A DNA stretch of 64,000 nucleotides from Pseudomonadota bacterium. GTDB taxonomy: Bacteria > Pseudomonadota > Gammaproteobacteria > Burkholderiales > Burkholderiaceae_C. Positions 1 to 8,916 of the stretch are shown one piece after another. The position numbers were made by a program, and so were the translations under genes. Location of the stretch: assembly GCA_018241225.1 (NCBI GenBank), contig JAFEEG010000029.1, forward strand, positions 1-64,000, given 5' to 3'. Below the pieces are notes generated by a model. The model worked only from the letters and a program-made list of their open reading frames with translations. It had not been told where the DNA came from and ran no database searches. Positions within the stretch are counted from its first letter, which is position 1, and every line of letters starts with the position of its first letter.

Positions 1-47
1 TCTCGACTCGCGCAAACTTCAAGAGGTTTTTTCGGTTCGTTGCATTA

Positions 48-94
48 GCTTGTTTTAACAAGCAGGAGGCGCCGCATTCGCTTTGCCTCCCTGC
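48..94. other. Stem-loop region upstream of uup
   Basis: Positions 48-54 and 57-63 form a 7-bp hairpin (GCTTGTT/AACAAGC). Overlapping it, GCAGGAGGC at 62-70 can pair with GCCTCCCTGC at 85-94 with one bulged base, so two folds are mutually exclusive. This could be the 3' part of an RNA or untranslated region whose body lies left of the window. I see no tRNA and no recognisable known RNA here, and no gene is called in 1-258. Confidence 0.25.
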
Positions 95-180
95 AATCAG
101 TTCACGTTGCCGTGTACTGCCGAGCCCATGATTCTATGCCGGATTTCCCGGTCAGGGAAAGCACCTATGAAAATAATTTT

Positions 181-200
181 GAGGCCGCTTTGGCGGCCTC
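181..200. terminator. Hairpin, possible terminator before uup
   Basis: GAGGCCGC and GCGGCCTC form a perfect 8-bp stem with a 4-base loop. On the minus strand it is followed by AAAATTATTTT, a weak U-tract. On the plus strand nothing U-rich follows. It may end transcription between uup and whatever lies to the left, but the direction is unclear. Confidence 0.3.
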
Positions 201-258
201 TGTGCTGACTGCCCCATCTTAAGAGTGCCGCCCCTGGCGGCCTCCGGATAATCCCGGC

Positions 259-2151
259 ATGGCTTTACTTACTCTTCTGGATGCCCAACTGGCCTACGGC
301 CACGTCCCACTGCTTGACCACGCCGAATTCTCCCTGCAGACAAGCGAGCGTGTCGGCCTGATTGGGCGCAATGGCGCCGGCAAGTCCTCCCTGCTGAAGA
401 TCCTGGGAGGCCTTGAGACCCCAGATGACGGAACGCTACAGCAGCAACAGGACGTGCGCGTCGCCTATGTCGCCCAGGAGCCCCTGCTTGATCCTCAAGC
501 GACTGTCTTCAACGCAGTGAGCGAGGGACTGGCCCATGCGGCCGCCGCGCGGGATATGTATTTGAACGCGCCCGAGGGCGCCGACCTGAATGCCCTGCAG
601 TCAGAGATCGAGGCGTATGGCGCCTGGAACTGGGAGCAGCGCGTGGAAGAGGCCCTGGACCGCCTCCATCTGGATGCCAATGCCGTCGTCGGCTCCCTGT
701 CGGGCGGAACGAAGAAGCGGGTCGCCTTGGCCCAGGCCCTGGTTACTGCGCCCGACGTCCTATTACTTGACGAACCCACCAACCACCTGGACCTGGACTC
801 CATCGAGTGGCTGGAACAGTTGCTGATCGACTTCAAGGGAAGCGTGGTCACCATTACGCACGACCGGGCATTCCTGGATCGCGTCGCCACCCGCATTGTT
901 GAACTGGACCGGGGCCAGTTGCGCTCGTACCCGGGCAACTTTGCCCAATATCAGCTGCAGAAAGAAGAACAGCTGGCCCAGGAGGAGGTAATCAACGCCA
1001 AGGCCGACAAGCTGCTGGCGCAGGAAGAGGTGTGGATCCGCAAGGGCGTCGAAGCGAGACGTACCCGTAGCCAGAGCCGGATCGGCCGGCTCGAGGCGCT
1101 CCGTCAGCGTCGGGCCAGCCGGCGAGAGGCACTGGGCAGCGTCAACATGGATGTCGCCAGCGGCCTGCCCAGCGGAAAGATCGTGGCCGAGTTGACCGAG
1201 GCCACCAAGGCCTTTGGCGACAAGGTGGTGGTGCGCAAGTTCAGCGCAACCATCCTGCGCGGCGACAAGGTGGGGCTGATCGGCCCCAATGGCGCCGGGA
1301 AGACGACGCTGCTCAAGCTCATCCTGGGCGAGCTCGAGCCTGACTCGGGCAAGGTACGGCGCGGCGCGAACCTGCAGGTCGCGTACTTCGACCAGATGCG
1401 CGACGCCCTGAACCTCGATGCCACCCTCGAGGACTTCATCAGCCCCGGCAGCGAGTGGATCGAGATCGGCAAGCAGCGCAAGCACGTGAAAAGCTATTTG
1501 TCGGACTTCCTGTTCTCGCCGGCACGCGCCGCCTCGCCGGTGCGTTCGCTCAGCGGCGGCGAGCGCAACCGGCTTTTGCTGGCCCGGTTGTTCGCCCGCC
1601 CGGCCAATGTCCTCGTGCTGGACGAGCCGACCAACGACCTGGATATCGACACGCTCGAACTCCTGGAAGACCTCCTGCAGAACTACGACGGTACGGTCTT
1701 CCTGGTCAGCCACGACCGGACCTTCCTGGACAACGTGGTGACCAGCACCATCGCCTTCGAGGGCGACGGCCGCTGGCGCGAGTACGAAGGTGGCGTGCAG
1801 GACTGGCTCACCCAGTCGCAGCGCGCCCGGGACCTGGCCGCGCAGCGGGCACCCGCCCCCAAGCCTGCAGCGAGCGCACCGCCCGCGGCCGCCCCGTCGG
1901 CCGACCGGCCCGCGGCTCGCAAGAAGCTGAGCTACAAGGAACAGCGCGAGCTCGAGGGGCTGCCCGACCTCATCGCCCGCCTCGAAGATGAACAGAAGCA
2001 GATCGCCGAGGCCCTGGAACAGGATGGCGGCGCTATCTATATGAACGAGGCAGCCCGCGCCGCTGAATTGGGCGAGCGCCACGCGCAGATCGATGACGAA
2101 CTGATGGCCGCACTTGAGCGCTGGGAGGAGCTGGGCAGCGCTGCGCGCTAG
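259..2151 (+). CDS. uup: ABC-F family ATPase, Uup-like
   Basis: This is a 630-residue soluble protein with two ABC ATPase domains and no membrane segments, the layout of ABC-F proteins that act on ribosomes or nucleic acids rather than transport. Walker A motifs are GRNGAGKS at residues 36-43 and GPNGAGKT near 342-349. Each domain has an LSGG signature and a DEPTN Walker B (DEPTNHLD, DEPTNDLD). The C-terminal ~110 residues are an Ala/Pro-rich linker and a charged Glu/Lys-rich helix, matching the C-terminal coiled coil of Uup, which in E. coli binds DNA/ribosomes and affects transposon excision. Length matches Uup (about 635). Ettα/EttA is less likely because of this tail. The family is seen directly; the exact role is inferred. 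Confidence 0.85.
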   Translation: MALLTLLDAQLAYGHVPLLDHAEFSLQTSERVGLIGRNGAGKSSLLKILGGLETPDDGTLQQQQDVRVAYVAQEPLLDPQATVFNAVSEGLAHAAAARDMYLNAPEGADLNALQSEIEAYGAWNWEQRVEEALDRLHLDANAVVGSLSGGTKKRVALAQALVTAPDVLLLDEPTNHLDLDSIEWLEQLLIDFKGSVVTITHDRAFLDRVATRIVELDRGQLRSYPGNFAQYQLQKEEQLAQEEVINAKADKLLAQEEVWIRKGVEARRTRSQSRIGRLEALRQRRASRREALGSVNMDVASGLPSGKIVAELTEATKAFGDKVVVRKFSATILRGDKVGLIGPNGAGKTTLLKLILGELEPDSGKVRRGANLQVAYFDQMRDALNLDATLEDFISPGSEWIEIGKQRKHVKSYLSDFLFSPARAASPVRSLSGGERNRLLLARLFARPANVLVLDEPTNDLDIDTLELLEDLLQNYDGTVFLVSHDRTFLDNVVTSTIAFEGDGRWREYEGGVQDWLTQSQRARDLAAQRAPAPKPAASAPPAAAPSADRPAARKKLSYKEQRELEGLPDLIARLEDEQKQIAEALEQDGGAIYMNEAARAAELGERHAQIDDELMAALERWEELGSAAR

Positions 2152-2197
2152 GGCGCGCCCGGAGGCGGCCATGGCGGGCCGGTGCGATGATGCCGCC

Positions 2198-3916
2198 ATG
2201 CATGCCATGACCGCGCCTGCATCTGCTTCGATCCTGCGCGTGTGGCGTCGCGGGTTCGCCGCGGTGCTGGCCGCAATCGCGCTTTTCGTCGGCGGCTGCG
2301 CGGAGTTGCCGGCGCAAGTCGAGCGACCGCCATCCACGGCCTGGGCCGCGCCCGAGAGCACATCCCTTGGCGCACTGACGCAAGGCGTGAGGCAACGCGC
2401 CGCCTCCGGCAATGCCTCGGGCTTCCTGCTCCTCAGCGGCCCGCAGGAAGCCTTTGCAGCTCGCCTGGCCCTCATCGCCGCCGCGCAGAAAACACTCGAC
2501 CTCCAGTACTACACCATCCATGCCGATGCCAGCTCCGGCAAATTGCTGCGAGCCGTTCGCGAGGCAGCGGGGCGCGGCGTACGGGTGCGCATCCTGCTCG
2601 ATGACTTCCACAGCACCGGCCGCAATGCGGTGGTGATGCGGCTGGCCTTCGAACCGAATGTCGAAATGCGCATGTTCAATCCGCTGGCCGGCTCCCGGGC
2701 TTCGTTCCTGGGCCGCATGCTCAATGCCCTGGACGATGCCAGCACCTTGCAACAGCGCATGCACAACAAACTGTTCATCGCCGACAACGCGATGGGGGTG
2801 ACCGGCGGGCGCAACCTGGGCGACGCCTATTTCGGCGCTGGCACCGATGCCAACTTCGTCGACATGGACGTGCTGGCCGCCGGGGCGATCGTGAAGGACC
2901 TGTCGCGCAGCTTCGACGACTACTGGAACAACGAACGCGCCTACCCGGTGGAATCGCTGGTGACCCGCGAGGAGCTCGACAAGCTCCGCGAGCAGATCAA
3001 GCGCACGCAGGCCGAAGAGCAGGAAGCTGCGAAGGCCCGCCCCGCACCGCCTGACGACGTGCCAATGGACCTGCGCAAGGCGCACTTCGTCTGGGCACCG
3101 GCCGTGATGCTGGCGGACAAGCCCGAAAAGATCCCGCTGAATGCCAACGGCAAGCGTGGTGGCACCGCGGCCGAACCGGCACGGCCGGGTGTGGTGGTGC
3201 GCGGAAACGATCCGGTCGTGCGCCAGGCGGCCGCGGCAGCGGACGACGACAGCGTGGTCGAGGGCTTGCTGAGCCTGTTCGAGCGGGCCCGCTCCGAGAT
3301 CAACATCGTCTCGCCCTACTTCGTGCCGGGCCAGGACATGAAGCAGGCCCTGGCGGCCGCGGCGGCGCGCGGGGTGAGGGTGCGCGTGCTCACCAACTCG
3401 CTGTCGTCGAACGACGCCGCGGCCGCACACGCTGGCTATGCGCGCCATCGCGAGGAGCTTCTGGGCATGGGCGTGCAGCTCTACGAAATGCGCAGCGACC
3501 CCGGCGGGGCAGGCACCGGGCTCGACAGTTCGAGCGTGCTGGGCAGCTCGGGCGGCAGTTCGGGCGGCAGCTCGGTGGGCGGCGCATCGCGGGCCATGCT
3601 GCACTCCAAGCTGCTCACCATCGACGGGCGCCTGATCATCATCGGCTCGATGAATCTCGATTTGCGCTCCCAGCTCCAGAACACCGAGATTGCGCTGCTG
3701 ATCCGCAGCGACGAGTTGGCGCGCATAGCCAACCAGCGCATCGAGGAAGGCTTTCGCACCGGCGCGTGGCGGGTCGAGCGGGTCGATGGGCAACTGCACT
3801 GGCGCGCCCCCGCAGACAGTGGCCTGAGCGACACCACGACCGAGCCGCAAACCACGCTCGGCCAGCGCTTGATGATCCGCGTGATCGGCCCCCTGGCCCC
3901 GGACCGCCTTCTCTAG
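2198..3916 (+). CDS. Phospholipase D / cardiolipin synthase-like lipoprotein
   Basis: The ~572-residue protein carries two HKD catalytic motifs, HNKLFIADN near residue 189 and HSKLLTIDG near 469, each followed by the expected Gly-rich Asn motif (GGRN, GSMN). It is therefore a two-domain PLD superfamily enzyme, closest in kind to ClsC-type cardiolipin synthases. I start it at ATG 2198 because it gives a short basic N-terminus, a hydrophobic stretch and a lipobox ending FVGGC, so it is probably a lipid-anchored periplasmic protein. An upstream in-frame ATG at 2114 would overlap uup and bury the signal. A Ser/Gly-rich insert made of 12-bp tandem repeats precedes the second motif. Its stop overlaps the convergent MocR-type gene by four bases. 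Substrate is not determinable here. Confidence 0.8.
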   Translation: MHAMTAPASASILRVWRRGFAAVLAAIALFVGGCAELPAQVERPPSTAWAAPESTSLGALTQGVRQRAASGNASGFLLLSGPQEAFAARLALIAAAQKTLDLQYYTIHADASSGKLLRAVREAAGRGVRVRILLDDFHSTGRNAVVMRLAFEPNVEMRMFNPLAGSRASFLGRMLNALDDASTLQQRMHNKLFIADNAMGVTGGRNLGDAYFGAGTDANFVDMDVLAAGAIVKDLSRSFDDYWNNERAYPVESLVTREELDKLREQIKRTQAEEQEAAKARPAPPDDVPMDLRKAHFVWAPAVMLADKPEKIPLNANGKRGGTAAEPARPGVVVRGNDPVVRQAAAAADDDSVVEGLLSLFERARSEINIVSPYFVPGQDMKQALAAAAARGVRVRVLTNSLSSNDAAAAHAGYARHREELLGMGVQLYEMRSDPGGAGTGLDSSSVLGSSGGSSGGSSVGGASRAMLHSKLLTIDGRLIIIGSMNLDLRSQLQNTEIALLIRSDELARIANQRIEEGFRTGAWRVERVDGQLHWRAPADSGLSDTTTEPQTTLGQRLMIRVIGPLAPDRLL

Positions 3917-5346
3917 CGCCCCAGAATTTCGGCGCGCACGCGCGCGAAGGTTTTCCAGAACGCCGCGTCCTGGCCGGTGGCGAAGTTCACCCGCATCAGC
4001 GTGCTGGGCGGTCGGCGCGCATGAAAGAGCGAGCCCGGCGCGATGAGAAAGCCCTCGTCCAGCATGCGCTGGGTCATGGCATCGGTGTCCACGCCGGTCT
4101 CGACCCAGCCGAACAGGCCCGCCGGCTCCGCCGCGAAGCTGCAGCCGGCAGCCAGCGCCAGCTTGACCGTGCGGCCGCGCGCCGCATCCAGGCGCGCGCG
4201 AATGCGCTCGCAATGCCGGCGCAGCTGTCCCTGGTCGATGCACCAGGCCAAGGCCCGCTCGAAGAGGGCTGGCGTGGTCAACGTGGCCATCAGCTTGGTT
4301 TCCAGCAAACGGCCAAAAAGCTGGGGCGGTGCCGCCATGTAGCCAATGCGCCAGTTGGGCGCCAGGATCTTGGCGAACCCGCTGACGTAGATGGTGCGTT
4401 GCAGGCCATCGAGCGCGCACAGGCGCGTCGCGTGGTCAGGGGCCAGGTGGCTGTAGGTGTCGTCCTCGACGATGTGGAAGTCGTGCTGGTTGGCCAGTTG
4501 CAGCAGGCGGTGCGCGCTGCCGGGCGTCAGGCTGTAGCCAGTGGGGTTGTGCAGCACGCTCACACTCACGAAGAGCTTGGGCCGATGGCCTTCACCCGCT
4601 TCGCAGTAGCGCGCCATCACGTCCAGGTCGGGGCCGTCGGCTCGGCGGGGCACCGGCAGGATGCGCATGCCCAGCGACTCCAGCCGGGCAAACTCGATGG
4701 CCCAGCCCGGCTCTTCCACCATCACCGGATCGCCGGCACGCAGCAGGGTGCGGCTGACGATGTCCAGCGCATGGGTAGCGCCCACGGTGGTGATGATCTG
4801 GTCCGGCGAGGCCGGCACATTGATGCCCATGAGCTTTTGCGACAGGCTCTGGCGCAGCGCCAGGTCGCCGGCCGGGTCGCCGTACTGGAGCGACAGCTCT
4901 TGCAGCATCGGGCCGCTTGTCACTCGGCGAACAGCCGCCGGCATGAAGGTCGACTCCATCCAGTCCGGCGGAAACACGCCCATGCCGGGCTGCGGCTTGT
5001 CGCTTTGCCGGTGGAACATGCCGCGGATGAGCGAGCTGGCGTCCGCTGCCACCGGCGCGGCCACACCGACCAGTTGCTGCGAACTTCCTGATTGGGCTTG
5101 CGCCTGCGGCAGCGCGACCACGTCGCGCACGTAAAAGCCCCGCTGGCGGCGGGCCTCGATCAGGCCCTGCGCCAGCAATTGGTCGTAGGCCGCCACCACG
5201 GTGTGCGGGCTCACGCCCTGCTGCTTGGCACATTCGCGCACGGACGGCAGCCTTGCGCCGGGCGCAAGAAGGCGCGTGCGGATGCGCTCGGCAAAGCGGG
5301 CGGAAAGCTGGTCGGTAAGTGAAAGGCCTGAGGTTCGGGTCAGCAT
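3913..5346 (-). CDS. MocR-type regulator: GntR HTH fused to aminotransferase
   Basis: The 477-residue protein has an N-terminal GntR winged helix (about residues 10-75; PSVRECAKQQGVSPHTV is the recognition region) and a class I aminotransferase-fold domain. The PLP lysine is in VSGFAKILAP near residue 325. MocR/PdxR proteins use PLP or its amino-acid aldimine as effector and usually control a neighbouring transporter or PLP-related gene. It lies divergent from the LysE-family exporter at 5445, with about 100 bp between the starts, so it is the likely regulator of the 5445-10838 cluster. The start at 5346 fits the winged-helix boundary. Whether it keeps transaminase activity cannot be told. 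Confidence 0.88.
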   Translation of the reverse strand: MLTRTSGLSLTDQLSARFAERIRTRLLAPGARLPSVRECAKQQGVSPHTVVAAYDQLLAQGLIEARRQRGFYVRDVVALPQAQAQSGSSQQLVGVAAPVAADASSLIRGMFHRQSDKPQPGMGVFPPDWMESTFMPAAVRRVTSGPMLQELSLQYGDPAGDLALRQSLSQKLMGINVPASPDQIITTVGATHALDIVSRTLLRAGDPVMVEEPGWAIEFARLESLGMRILPVPRRADGPDLDVMARYCEAGEGHRPKLFVSVSVLHNPTGYSLTPGSAHRLLQLANQHDFHIVEDDTYSHLAPDHATRLCALDGLQRTIYVSGFAKILAPNWRIGYMAAPPQLFGRLLETKLMATLTTPALFERALAWCIDQGQLRRHCERIRARLDAARGRTVKLALAAGCSFAAEPAGLFGWVETGVDTDAMTQRMLDEGFLIAPGSLFHARRPPSTLMRVNFATGQDAAFWKTFARVRAEILGR

Positions 5347-5444
5347 GTCGCCATCTGTGTCTAGCCGTGGACCGATACAGATTTAGTGGTTGTATTAGTA
5401 TCTGTACTGGTACTGTAATGGTGGCCAAGTTTAAAGTGTGCGCA
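5347..5444. promoter_or_regulatory. Divergent MocR/LysE promoter region with GTA hexamers
   Basis: The gap contains four head-to-tail hexamers starting GTA: GTATTA (5392), GTATCT (5398), GTACTG (5404) and GTACTG (5410). MocR regulators typically bind direct repeats near their own divergent promoters, so this is the best operator candidate. The stretch is more AT-rich than its surroundings. Exact -35/-10 elements are not assigned. Confidence 0.5.
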
Positions 5445-6044
5445 ATGAACTGGCAAGAATTCACTGCGCTGCTGGTACTGGCCACGGCGATGAGCTTCTC
5501 GCCCGGCCCCAATACCACCCTGTCGACCACGCTGGCTGCCAACGGAGGCCTTCCGCGCGCCATGCGTTTCATCTTCGCGGTGCCCGTGGGCTGGTCGCTT
5601 CTGCTGTGCCTGTGCGCGGCGGGGGTGGGCGCGCTGATCCTGGCGGCACCGATCCTGCGCCTGGCGGTACAGATGCTGGGCATCGGCTACCTGCTGTACC
5701 TGGCCTGGAAACTGGCCGGCAGCGGCTCCTTTGCATCGGCCAAGGACGCGCCCCTGCAAGTGGGCTTCTGGCAGGGCGTGGGCCTTCAATTTCTCAACAT
5801 CAAGGCCTGGCTGCTGGCTCTGACCATCGTGGCCGGCTGGATCGCGGGCCAGGCCGATGCGCTGCATCGCTTTGCCATCGTGGCGCCGGTGATGCTGGTC
5901 TTCGCCTTCACCAGCAACTTCACCTACGCCCTGGCAGGCGCGCTGCTGCGCAACTGGCTGGCAAAGGGGCGGCGCCTGCTGTGGTTCAACCGGGTGATGG
6001 CCCTGGTGCTGGTGCTCACCGCCTACTGGATGTCACGCGTATGA
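5445..6044 (+). CDS. LysE/RhtB-family amino-acid exporter
   Basis: This 199-residue, very hydrophobic protein has the N-terminal signature of the LysE/RhtB family (LVLATAMSFSPGPNTTLSTT, with the SPGPN motif near residue 20) and about six membrane segments. These proteins export amino acids or homoserine lactones by proton antiport. The start at 5445 puts the first helix at the N-terminus as in the family; in-frame upstream starts (5418, 5319) would add a non-conserved extension. Its stop overlaps the next start (ATGA at 6041-6044), showing translational coupling. It is the first gene of the cluster and the likely MocR target. The substrate is unknown. Confidence 0.85.
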   Translation: MNWQEFTALLVLATAMSFSPGPNTTLSTTLAANGGLPRAMRFIFAVPVGWSLLLCLCAAGVGALILAAPILRLAVQMLGIGYLLYLAWKLAGSGSFASAKDAPLQVGFWQGVGLQFLNIKAWLLALTIVAGWIAGQADALHRFAIVAPVMLVFAFTSNFTYALAGALLRNWLAKGRRLLWFNRVMALVLVLTAYWMSRV

Positions 6045-7021
6045 ACGGCGCCGCCACCTCCTCGCAACGCCGGGCCTTGGGCGTCAGCGAAGAAGCGCTG
6101 GGCATGTGGCTGGGCGTGCTGGGTGTCGCGATCTTCGCACTCACCCTGCCCATGACCCGCCTGGCCACCGGCACGCAGGCAGCACCGCAGCTCTCGCCCT
6201 GGTTCGTGACCCTGGGGCGCGCCGCGCTGGCTGGCGTGTTGTCGCTGGTCTTTCTGCTCGCGACCCGGTCGCCGCTGCCCAAGGCGGCGCACTGGAAGCC
6301 GCTCACCATGGCCGTGCTGGGCAACGCGCTGGGCTATCCGCTGCTGCTGGCCTATGCGCTGCGCGTGGTCAGCGCCAGCCATGCCGCGGTGGTGACCGCT
6401 CTGCTGCCGCTGGGCACTGCAGCCGTCGCAGCCTGGGTACTGCACCAGCGCGCGCGCCTGGGTTTCTGGGTGTGTGCGGTGGCCGGCAGTTTGCTGGTGG
6501 TGGTGTTCTCTCTTCTTCGCGCACACCAAAGTGGCGCGGCCGGCGGTTTCTTCGAATGGGCCGACCTGCTGCTGGTGGCGGCGGTGCTGGCGGCCTCCCT
6601 GGGCTATGTGTATGGCGCACAGATCACGCCCGAGCTGGGTGCCGAGCGGGTCATCTGCTGGGTCTGCGTGCTGGCGTTGCCCTTTACCCTGCCCGGCGCA
6701 ATCTGGCTGTGGCCGCAGCAGGAGGTGGCCACCTCTGCCTGGGTCGGCTTTGCCTATGTGGGCATCTTCTCCATGTGGGTGGGCTTCTTTGCCTGGTACC
6801 GCGGCCTGGCCCTGGGCGGCGCATTGCGTGTGAGCCAGACACAACTGCTGCAACCCTTTGTCTCGATCCTGGCGGCCGTGCCGCTGCTGGGCGAATCCAT
6901 CGATACGCTCACCATCGGCTTTGCAATTGCCGTGGTGGCCACCGTGGTGGCCGGCAAGAAGCTGTCGCAGGGTCGCCCTGCCCCCTCATTCCCGAACGCA
7001 ACATCCAAGGAAACGACATGA
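6041..7021 (+). CDS. EamA/DMT-family transporter
   Basis: The 326-residue protein has about ten hydrophobic segments and the two-fold EamA repeat typical of drug/metabolite transporters, which mostly export amino acids or small metabolites. It overlaps the LysE-like gene by ATGA at 6041 and the aminotransferase by ATGA at 7018. It is therefore the second exporter in the same polycistronic unit. Two unrelated exporter types beside an aminotransferase suggest removal of an amino acid or its keto product, but the substrate cannot be read from sequence. The N-terminal ~20 residues before the first helix are hydrophilic. Confidence 0.82.
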   Translation: MNGAATSSQRRALGVSEEALGMWLGVLGVAIFALTLPMTRLATGTQAAPQLSPWFVTLGRAALAGVLSLVFLLATRSPLPKAAHWKPLTMAVLGNALGYPLLLAYALRVVSASHAAVVTALLPLGTAAVAAWVLHQRARLGFWVCAVAGSLLVVVFSLLRAHQSGAAGGFFEWADLLLVAAVLAASLGYVYGAQITPELGAERVICWVCVLALPFTLPGAIWLWPQQEVATSAWVGFAYVGIFSMWVGFFAWYRGLALGGALRVSQTQLLQPFVSILAAVPLLGESIDTLTIGFAIAVVATVVAGKKLSQGRPAPSFPNATSKETT

Positions 7022-8235
7022 ACTGGAAACTCGCCGCGCGCGCCGAAAAGATGAATCCCTCGGTGCTGCGTGAAATCCTCAAGGTCACCGAGCGCCCCGG
7101 CATCATCAGCCTGGCCGGCGGCCTGCCCTCGCCCAAGACCTTCCCGATCAAGGCCTTTGCCGATGCCTGCGCCGAGGTGCTGCACAAGGATGGCAACGCC
7201 GCCCTGCAATACGCTGCCAGCGAAGGCTACGCGCCGCTGCGCGAAGCCGTGGCGCAGATGCTGCCCTGGGACGTGGACCCGGCACAGGTGCTCATCACCA
7301 CCGGCTCGCAGCAGGGCCTGGACCTGATCGCCAAGGTGCTGCTCGACCCGGGCAGCCGCGTGCTGGTGGAAACGCCCACCTACCTGGGCGCGCTGCAGGC
7401 CTTTTCCCCCATGGAGCCGGTGGCCGTGGGCGTGGCCAGCGACGAGCAGGGCGTGCTGCCCGACGACCTCGAAGCCAAGGCCAAGGATGCGCGCTTCGTC
7501 TACCTGCTGCCCAACTTCCAGAACCCAACCGGCCGCACCATGACCGAGGCGCGCCGCGCCGCGGTGACCGCCGCCGCGCAGAAGGCCGGCCTGCCGATCG
7601 TGGAAGACAACCCCTATGGCGAACTCTGGTTCGACGAAGAGCCGCCGCTGCCGCTCACGGCGCGCAACCCCGAAGGCTGCATCTACCTGGGCTCCTTCTC
7701 CAAGGTGCTGGCACCGGGCCTGCGCCTGGGCTTCATGGTGGCGCCCAAGTCCATCTTCCCCAAGCTGCTGCAGGCCAAGCAGGCGGCCGACCTGCACAGC
7801 CCCATCTTCAACCAGCGCATGGTGTACGAGGTGATGAAGGACGGCTTCCTCGGGCGCCATGTGCCGACCATCCGCTCGCTCTACAAGGCCCAGCGCGACG
7901 CCATGCTGGCCGCCCTGCGCCGCGAGATGAAGGGCCTGGACGTGGCGTTCAACAGCCCCGCCGGCGGCATGTTCCTGTGGCTGCGCATGCCCGAGGGCAT
8001 CGACACCGTGAGCCTGCTGCCCAAGGCGGTGGAGCGCGGCGTGGCCTTTGTGCCGGGCGCGCCCTTCTACGCGGGCAGCGGCGATCCGCGCACCATGCGC
8101 CTGTCCTTCGTCACGGCCAGCGAGCAGGAGATCGACACCGCCATTGCCGCGCTGGCCGAAACCGTGCGCGAGGCGCTGGCCCATCACATTGCCGCGAAGA
8201 CGCAACAATCGCTGGCTTCCATGGCCACGCCATGA
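7018..8235 (+). CDS. PLP-dependent aminotransferase (class I, 2-aminoadipate type)
   Basis: This 405-residue protein is a fold-type I aminotransferase without the DNA-binding domain of the MocR protein upstream. Recognisable features are the N-terminal IISLAGGLPSPKTFP motif, LPNFQNPTGRTM in the middle, and the PLP lysine in GSFSKVLAPGLRLGF at about residue 229. This subgroup includes 2-aminoadipate/aromatic transaminases (LysN, Aro8-like) with broad specificity. The start overlaps the EamA stop (ATGA). Its place in a MocR-controlled amino-acid cluster agrees with transamination of an exported or degraded amino acid. Specific substrate not inferable. Confidence 0.88.
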   Translation: MNWKLAARAEKMNPSVLREILKVTERPGIISLAGGLPSPKTFPIKAFADACAEVLHKDGNAALQYAASEGYAPLREAVAQMLPWDVDPAQVLITTGSQQGLDLIAKVLLDPGSRVLVETPTYLGALQAFSPMEPVAVGVASDEQGVLPDDLEAKAKDARFVYLLPNFQNPTGRTMTEARRAAVTAAAQKAGLPIVEDNPYGELWFDEEPPLPLTARNPEGCIYLGSFSKVLAPGLRLGFMVAPKSIFPKLLQAKQAADLHSPIFNQRMVYEVMKDGFLGRHVPTIRSLYKAQRDAMLAALRREMKGLDVAFNSPAGGMFLWLRMPEGIDTVSLLPKAVERGVAFVPGAPFYAGSGDPRTMRLSFVTASEQEIDTAIAALAETVREALAHHIAAKTQQSLASMATP

Positions 8236-8269
8236 CCCTTTCAACCGAATACGACAGGACATTCAAACC

Positions 8270-8911
8270 ATGCTGAAGATCTGGGGCCGCATCAGTTCGA
8301 TCAATGTGCGCAAGGTGGTCTGGTGCGCGCAGGAGCTGGGGCTGAGCTTCCAGCGCACCGAGGCCGGCGGCAAGTTCGGCGTGGTGCAGACCGACGAGTA
8401 CCGGGCGCTCAATCCCAATGCGCTGGTGCCCGCCATCGAGGATGGCGAAGGCGCACAGAAGATGCTGCTGTGGGAATCGAACGTGATCGTGCGCTACCTG
8501 TGCGCCAAGTACGCGGCCGGCAACCTCTACCCCAACGAATTGGTCGAGCGCTTCGACGCCGAGCGCTGGATGGACTGGCAGCAGACCACCCTGAACCGCT
8601 CCAGCGGCCCAGCCTTCCTGCAACTGGTGCGCACGCCGGCCGACAAGCGCGACGCGACGGTGATCGCCAACTCGATCAACGCCACCGAGCCACTGTTCGC
8701 GCTGCTCGATGCGCACCTGGCCAAGAACGAATACATGCTGGGTGAACGCTTCACCATGGCCGACATTCCGCTGGGCTGCGAAGCACACCGCTGGTTCGGC
8801 CTGCCGGCCACCGACTACACGCGCCCCTCGTGGCCGAACGTCGAGCGCTGGTTTGGCCAGCTGCGCACGCGGTCGGGCGCGCTCGGCGTGCTCGACCTCA
8901 CGCTGGAGTGA
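8270..8911 (+). CDS. Glutathione S-transferase family protein
   Basis: The 213-residue protein has a thioredoxin-like N-terminal domain with the cis-proline region NALVPAIEDG, an ESN glutathione-binding motif (LLWESNVIVRYL), and an all-helical C-terminal domain ending in a Trp-rich segment. I start it at ATG 8270 (MLKIWGRISS), which begins the first beta strand; upstream in-frame sequence lies inside the aminotransferase. It is 34 bp downstream of that gene and 5 bp before the PhzF-like gene, so it belongs to the same operon. The role is probably conjugation or detoxification of a pathway product. Confidence 0.85.
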   Translation: MLKIWGRISSINVRKVVWCAQELGLSFQRTEAGGKFGVVQTDEYRALNPNALVPAIEDGEGAQKMLLWESNVIVRYLCAKYAAGNLYPNELVERFDAERWMDWQQTTLNRSSGPAFLQLVRTPADKRDATVIANSINATEPLFALLDAHLAKNEYMLGERFTMADIPLGCEAHRWFGLPATDYTRPSWPNVERWFGQLRTRSGALGVLDLTLE

Positions 8912-8916
8912 ACGCC

